A stretch of DNA of 64,000 bases, taken from NCBI GenBank assembly GCA_937951875.1, contig CALGAN010000027.1, positions 10,651 to 74,650 on the forward strand, read 5' to 3'. The notes under the pieces were generated by a model. That model was not told where the DNA came from. It ran no database searches and saw only the letters and a list, made by a program, of their open reading frames with translations. Every line of letters begins with the position of its first letter. Positions within the stretch are counted from its first letter, which is position 1. Positions 60,330 through 64,000 of the stretch are shown here, in pieces. Position numbers and translations under genes: made by a program. The stretch is from an uncultured Alkalilimnicola sp. Lineage in GTDB: Bacteria > Pseudomonadota > Gammaproteobacteria > Nitrococcales > AK92.

Positions 60330-60454
60330 AACGTGCTCAAGAATCCGGAGATCACCGCGGGCATCAAGCAACGCGGCACCTGGCCGACACTCCTGTAGCT
60401 GCGCGTCGACGGCGAGCTCTGGAGTAGCCGCTGGCCACAGCCAAGCGCGCGTAA
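60330..60454 (+). pseudogene. decayed fragment of grxD (3' half)
   Basis: The translation reads NVLKNPEITAGIKQRGTWPTLL, stop, then LRVDGELW, parallel to NVLEDPEIREGIKQFGNWPTLPQLYVNGEL of the intact grxD at 54261. It ends in the same CCAAGCGCGCGTAA. An internal stop, deletions and loss of the CGFS half make it non-functional. The matching terminator hairpin follows, as after the real gene. Confidence 0.85.
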
Positions 60455-60475
60455 CCGCCGCTGTCCCGCCAAACG

Positions 60476-60502
60476 AAGCCCGGGTGCGGGCCCGGGTTTG
60501 TT
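60476..60502 (+). terminator. terminator-like hairpin after the grxD fragment
   Basis: AGCCCGGG pairs with CCCGGGTTT across a short loop and is followed by GTTT. It is a diverged copy of the grxD terminator. Confidence 0.55.
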
Positions 60503-60551
60503 TCCTGGCGGCTGGCGGTCAGCCGGCCGCGCTTTCCGGTCGATCGTTACC

Positions 60552-62320
60552 CTACCACTTTGCCCACGGCGCCCTGCGCTTGCGCTCCGCATCGCTGAGC
60601 GGGTGGTATGCCAGCACCTCGGCGGATAACTGGTTGATGTTGTTCAGGTAGTAGTCGTTCAGGTTGACGGCGAACGTTATAGTGACCGGCATTATCGGCA
60701 TGGGGTCCGGGCCGAGCCATGTCCAGACGTTCTGCGGCCGCGGGCGGAACAGCGCCGCCGGCGCACCGCGTTGCACGACGGCGTCCTGACCGCCGCGGAA
60801 GTTGTCGAGCTCGGTCAGAATGGGCACCAGCCAATTGGGTATCGCGTTCGCGAGCGCCGACGGCAGGAACGAACGCTGAACGTCCCGCTCGAAGGTGTAG
60901 CTGCCACGGTTCTGCACTACTCGGGCCGGATAGGGGCCGGGGGGCCATTCCCGTACCACATGTAGTTGGTCGTGACCTCGATGAACGCGTTTTCATGCGG
61001 TAGCGCTTCGGGCAGGCGTGCCAGGTAGCGGGCGCGGTCCTGCTCGAACTGGTGGAGCAGGTACTGCATGGCTGGAGACGGCTCGGTCGCGCCCGGATTG
61101 TCGTGGTAATCGGCCGCGACCAGCAGATAGTGGAGCTGGATGTTGATTGTGTCGTAGAACTCGACGAAGGTGATCAGTTCGTTGTAATGCCGCGTCGAGT
61201 AGAAGCGGTTGGTTTTGCGCAGGTAATCGGGGTAGATCTTGATCGGGGAGGAGCCCCGCTCGCCGTTGAGCAGGTTGGAGATGAACCGAGGATCGTTGCG
61301 CAGTAGCTGGATCTACTGATAGGCGACGTTCTTGGCGCCCTCGATCAGGGTCGGCTGGTTGCCGATGGTCTGGAGACTCCGCTGCGCATCCCAGGCGGTC
61401 CTGACCCGGTTGATGATCTCCTGGGTGTTGTGCACGCTGAGTTCGACCCGGAGCTCGTTGACACTCTTGTTGACATCGTCGACTGTGGCCTGCAGGGCAC
61501 TCAGCTAGCGCTGGATCGTCTCCAGCTGGCTGAAGACGGCGCTGAAGTCATCGCCCAGGTCGAACTGCGACAGCAGTTTGCCGAAGGCGCGCTGGCTAAG
61601 TTCGGAGGCGGCGCCCTTGAGCAGGCCGAGGGCTATCTCCGACGCGCCTAGCACGTTCTGCGCGCCGGTGAAGAAGCGCTGCGTCTCGGGGTTGGCCAGC
61701 GCTTCGGTGACCAGCTCGTCCACGAAGGCGTCGAAGGAACCGTACTCGGCGACGAACGCCATGAAGACGGGGCTGTTGAAGTCGTTTAGGTGGCGGAAGT
61801 CCGAGCGGATCGAGCGGCCAGGATCCAGCCCGAGATAGTAGGCGATGTCCAGCTCGGCCTTGGCGGCGGGGATGCCGGCGGTGACGCGCGGTCGGTTGGC
61901 CGGCGTGGTGACCGGGTTGATCGGTACCGGCAGCTCGGCGTCGAACGGCTCGACATAGGCCGAGAGCGTGCCGTCGAACGAGCCGCTGTCGGTGGCGCCG
62001 CCGCGGGCCACCACCCGTAGGCCGTAGCGGGCTTCCGCGACGGTGATCTCGAACTCGCCGTTATCGTCGGTGTAGGCCTCGCCGGGCAGGAGCTGGCCGT
62101 CGTGGGTGTAGAGTTGCACATGCGCGCCTGCGACGGGCGCGTCGGTGATTACCGAGCCGCGCACCGGGCCGGACACGACCATGTCGGGCGAGGGGGGATC
62201 GATCTGTGGCGTGTCGGCGCTGGACGAGGAGCCACCGCCGCAGCTGGCGGCGATCAGGCATACCATGGCGGTGGCCAGCGAGAGCAGTTTGCGTCGTAGC
62301 GTAATCGTTTGTTGTGGCAT
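60552..62320 (-). pseudogene. lipoprotein pseudogene (two amber stops, one frameshift)
   Basis: Read from ATG 62320, this is a lipoprotein of about 590 codons. The signal peptide has a lipobox (VCLIAASC) and a Gly/Ser linker, then a carboxypeptidase-regulatory-like beta domain (GPVRGSVITDAPVAGAHVQL). A helical region follows (LGLDPGRSIRSDFRHL, FGKLLSQFDLGDDFSAVF). In-frame TAG codons occur at 61505 (TIQR-stop-LSALQ) and near 61315 (VAYQ-stop-IQLL). Near 60945 a run of six C shifts the frame between NYMWYGNGP and PGPYPARVVQ. Downstream the frame continues to WAKW at 60552. The family is not recognised. All the sense stretches still look coding, so decay is recent. Confidence 0.75.
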
Positions 62321-62895
62321 GCGTTCCGTTCCCACCGTCCTCGGGTTGCCACCGCCCGGCAGGGGCGCATGCGGTGTTCCGATGCGAAGAAAACGGCCAA
62401 TCCATGCCACGGCGCCAGACGCCGGCGGTGGTTTTCGCATTCGAGCACAGGCTGCGTAAACGCAGCGTTAGCCGTTACCCTGAACGAGGCGATGTTCGAT
62501 CCGTCGACGCCTGTCAGGCTGTCGTCGGCGCGCGTGCGGGTTCGTTGGGTGGGGGGCGGCAGGTGGCCTCGATCACCTCCCTGGCCGGCGACAGGGACTC
62601 GGCGCTTGGGCGCAGGGACGCGGCCAGCGGGCGCCGGCGCGATCCTTCGTTTGGACTTCCCCCTGCAGCGTGGCGCGGCATTCATGCCAGAATGCCTGCT
62701 GGCGGCAGTCGCAGCGACGCGGGAGGCTCGGAAGCGAAACTCTCCGTTGCCAGTTGCCGCCGGCGAGGCGGACGCTCGCCGTGCGCCGGGAGCGAACGCG
62801 CCCGTGACGGGGGCGGCTGCTGATAGGTGCCGGAACCGCCGCATCCCGGCGCGGTCAGCCCGGCCAACCGAAGCCCATGACATTCGGGATCGCCC
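62321..62895. other. intergenic region between the lipoprotein pseudogene and mcrB
   Basis: 575 bases with no gene I can support. Several overlapping open frames exist on both strands, but none has a ribosome site or recognisable sequence. It should carry the divergent promoters and contains the palindrome at 62451. Confidence 0.5.
62451..62466. repeat. perfect palindrome upstream of mcrB
   Basis: GCTGCGT and ACGCAGC are separated by AA. It could be an operator or a small hairpin. Confidence 0.45.
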
Positions 62896-63939
62896 GTGCA
62901 AACCAACGCTAACTTCGAACGGCTACCGAAGCATTTGCAGGACATAGGAGCGCAGGCGGGCACGCCGCCGCTCAATCAGATCCTTTACGGTCCGCCGGGC
63001 ACCGGCAAGACCTACGAGACCATCGATGCGGCGTTGCGCATCCTGGCGCCGGAGGCGCTGGCGCTGTCGCGGACGGAGCGCAGGAAGCGTTTCGAGCAGT
63101 TCGTCGAACAGAAGCGCATACGGTTCGTCACCTTCCACCAGAGCTTCAGCTACGAGGATTTCGTCGAAGGCATCCGCGCCGTGCCAGCGGCCGACCAGGA
63201 AGAAGGCGGCGGTGGCATCGACTACCGCGTCGAGAACGGCGTATTCGTGCAGCTGTGCGTGGACGCGCAGCGCGACAAGGACTACGAGGCCGAGGTCGGA
63301 GTTCGCGACGACGCGCAGGTCTGGAAGATCTCCATCGAGGAGGCGAGCAGCGCCGGCGATACGCGGCGTTACTGCTTCGAGCACGGCGAGGCGCGGATCG
63401 GCTGGCCGGAGGTGGGCGACATCCGCGCTGAGGACTTCGAGCGGCGGTCAGCCCATCTGGGATTTAACGGTCGCAGCTCCCTGACCAACTTCGGGCGCGA
63501 CATCGTGCCTGGCGACGTGCTGGTCTGCCTGGGATCGCGTACGCACATCTGCGCGGTGGGCGTCGTCGCCGGCGAGTACCAGTACTCGGAAACGGTGCCG
63601 CCGGGTGTGCGGGCGGGGTACGTGCATAAGCTGCCGGTGCGGTGGCTGGCGACCGGATTGAACTTCGACATCACGCCGTTGAATCAGGGCGTCGGCCTGA
63701 CTCTCAAAACCGTCTATCCGCTGTCGCGCATCAGCTGGCCAATGCTGCAAGAGGCGCTTCGCAACGCCGGTGTCGCGCTGGTGGGAGAAAAGGCCGGAAA
63801 AACCGCGGCGCAGGCGGAGCCTTACGTGCTCATCATCGATGAGATCAATCGCGGCAACGTCGCCCGCATCTTCGGCGAGCTGATCACCTTGATCGAGCCG
63901 TCCAAGCGCGCCGGCGCGGAGGATGTAGTGGTCAAGTAA
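62896..63939 (+). CDS. McrB-like AAA+ restriction ATPase/GTPase with EVE-like insert, truncated
   Basis: A 347-residue N-terminal part of an McrB-type motor from modification-dependent (type IV) restriction. Walker A GPPGTGKT is at 32-39, then VTFHQSFSYEDFVEGIR, and Walker B VLIIDEINRGN at 311-321 followed by FGELITLIEPSKRAG. Between them, residues ~142-280 form an EVE/PUA-like module (VWKISIEEA, GDVLVCLGSRTHICAVGVV, YVHKLPVRWL), a fold that in other proteins reads modified bases. The frame stops right after SKRAGAED. The sensor region (MNTADRS), arginine finger and McrC partner are missing, apparently because another element begins there. The start codon is GTG. Confidence 0.8.
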   Translation: MQTNANFERLPKHLQDIGAQAGTPPLNQILYGPPGTGKTYETIDAALRILAPEALALSRTERRKRFEQFVEQKRIRFVTFHQSFSYEDFVEGIRAVPAADQEEGGGGIDYRVENGVFVQLCVDAQRDKDYEAEVGVRDDAQVWKISIEEASSAGDTRRYCFEHGEARIGWPEVGDIRAEDFERRSAHLGFNGRSSLTNFGRDIVPGDVLVCLGSRTHICAVGVVAGEYQYSETVPPGVRAGYVHKLPVRWLATGLNFDITPLNQGVGLTLKTVYPLSRISWPMLQEALRNAGVALVGEKAGKTAAQAEPYVLIIDEINRGNVARIFGELITLIEPSKRAGAEDVVVK

Positions 63940-64000
63940 TTCCGGACACTCCGTTAGGCGGCTTTGCGTAGCGCCGCATGCTGTACGGCCGGTGGGTTGC
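63924..64000. mobile_element. probable end of an inserted element interrupting mcrB
   Basis: The McrB homology ends abruptly at about 63923. The following bases do not continue the family and contain inverted-looking runs (AATTCCGGACACTCC). An insertion-sequence terminus is the likely explanation. The transposase would lie to the right of the window, so the element cannot be named. Confidence 0.4.

Noticed and set aside
62314..62823. Several overlapping open frames upstream of mcrB on both strands
   Set aside because: Mutually exclusive frames, Arg/Ser/Gly-rich and without start signals; treated as non-coding.

Overview
The window is high-GC chromosomal DNA of a gammaproteobacterium. The evidence is the set of conserved blocks: ispB facing rplU-rpmA-obgE-proB, murJ-ribF-ileS-lspA-ispH beside rpsT, phoBR-pstSCAB-phoU, and fimT-pilVWX-pilY1-pilE type IV pilus genes. 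The species cannot be fixed from the sequence. A Chromatiales-like or similar environmental lineage is an inference.

Layout. 1-1686 (minus): an acyl-AMP ligase (cut by the left edge), a small membrane protein and an acyl carrier protein, probably the edge of an aryl-polyene or xanthomonadin-like pigment cluster. 1933-14281: a housekeeping block with a MipA/OmpV porin, tRNA-Pro(CGG), ispB, rplU-rpmA (clear promoter and terminator), obgE-proB, rpsT (UUG start), murJ, ribF, ileS, lspA and ispH. 14347-15112: two unknown small genes on AT-richer DNA. 15305-29647: two complete minor-pilin/PilY1 operons arranged head to head. The left one (minus) reads pilV-pilW-pilX-pilY1-fimT; the right one (plus) reads fimT-pilV-pilW-pilX-pilY1-pilE. 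The right-hand PilY1 carries three tandem copies of a beta-sandwich-like module inside its von Willebrand A domain.

29664-41483: a small secreted protein, thiO, tRNA-Thr(CGT), an antiporter-like membrane protein, nadC, class I fructose-bisphosphate aldolase, a DUF1631 protein, a lysophosphatidate acyltransferase, and ergothioneine genes (egtC-egtB divergent from egtD). 41539-50483: a full Pho regulon core in which phoB, pstS and pstC are preceded by Pho-box-like 7-4-7 repeats, and a hairpin sits between pstS and pstC. 50500-54581: a small unknown gene, argD-argF, sodB and the monothiol glutaredoxin grxD.

54784-64000 is the accessory part. It holds an Eag-type chaperone, a 1456-residue PAAR-Rhs polymorphic toxin with an AT-richer C-terminal tip, and its presumed immunity gene, but no type VI secretion structural genes. 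Beyond this module lies a decayed copy of the grxD 3' end, so the module is bracketed by intact and degenerate grxD sequence. Next come a lipoprotein pseudogene (two amber codons and a one-base shift in a C run) and an McrB-like AAA+ restriction gene with an EVE/PUA-like insert. The McrB reading frame stops just after Walker B, apparently at the edge of an inserted element.
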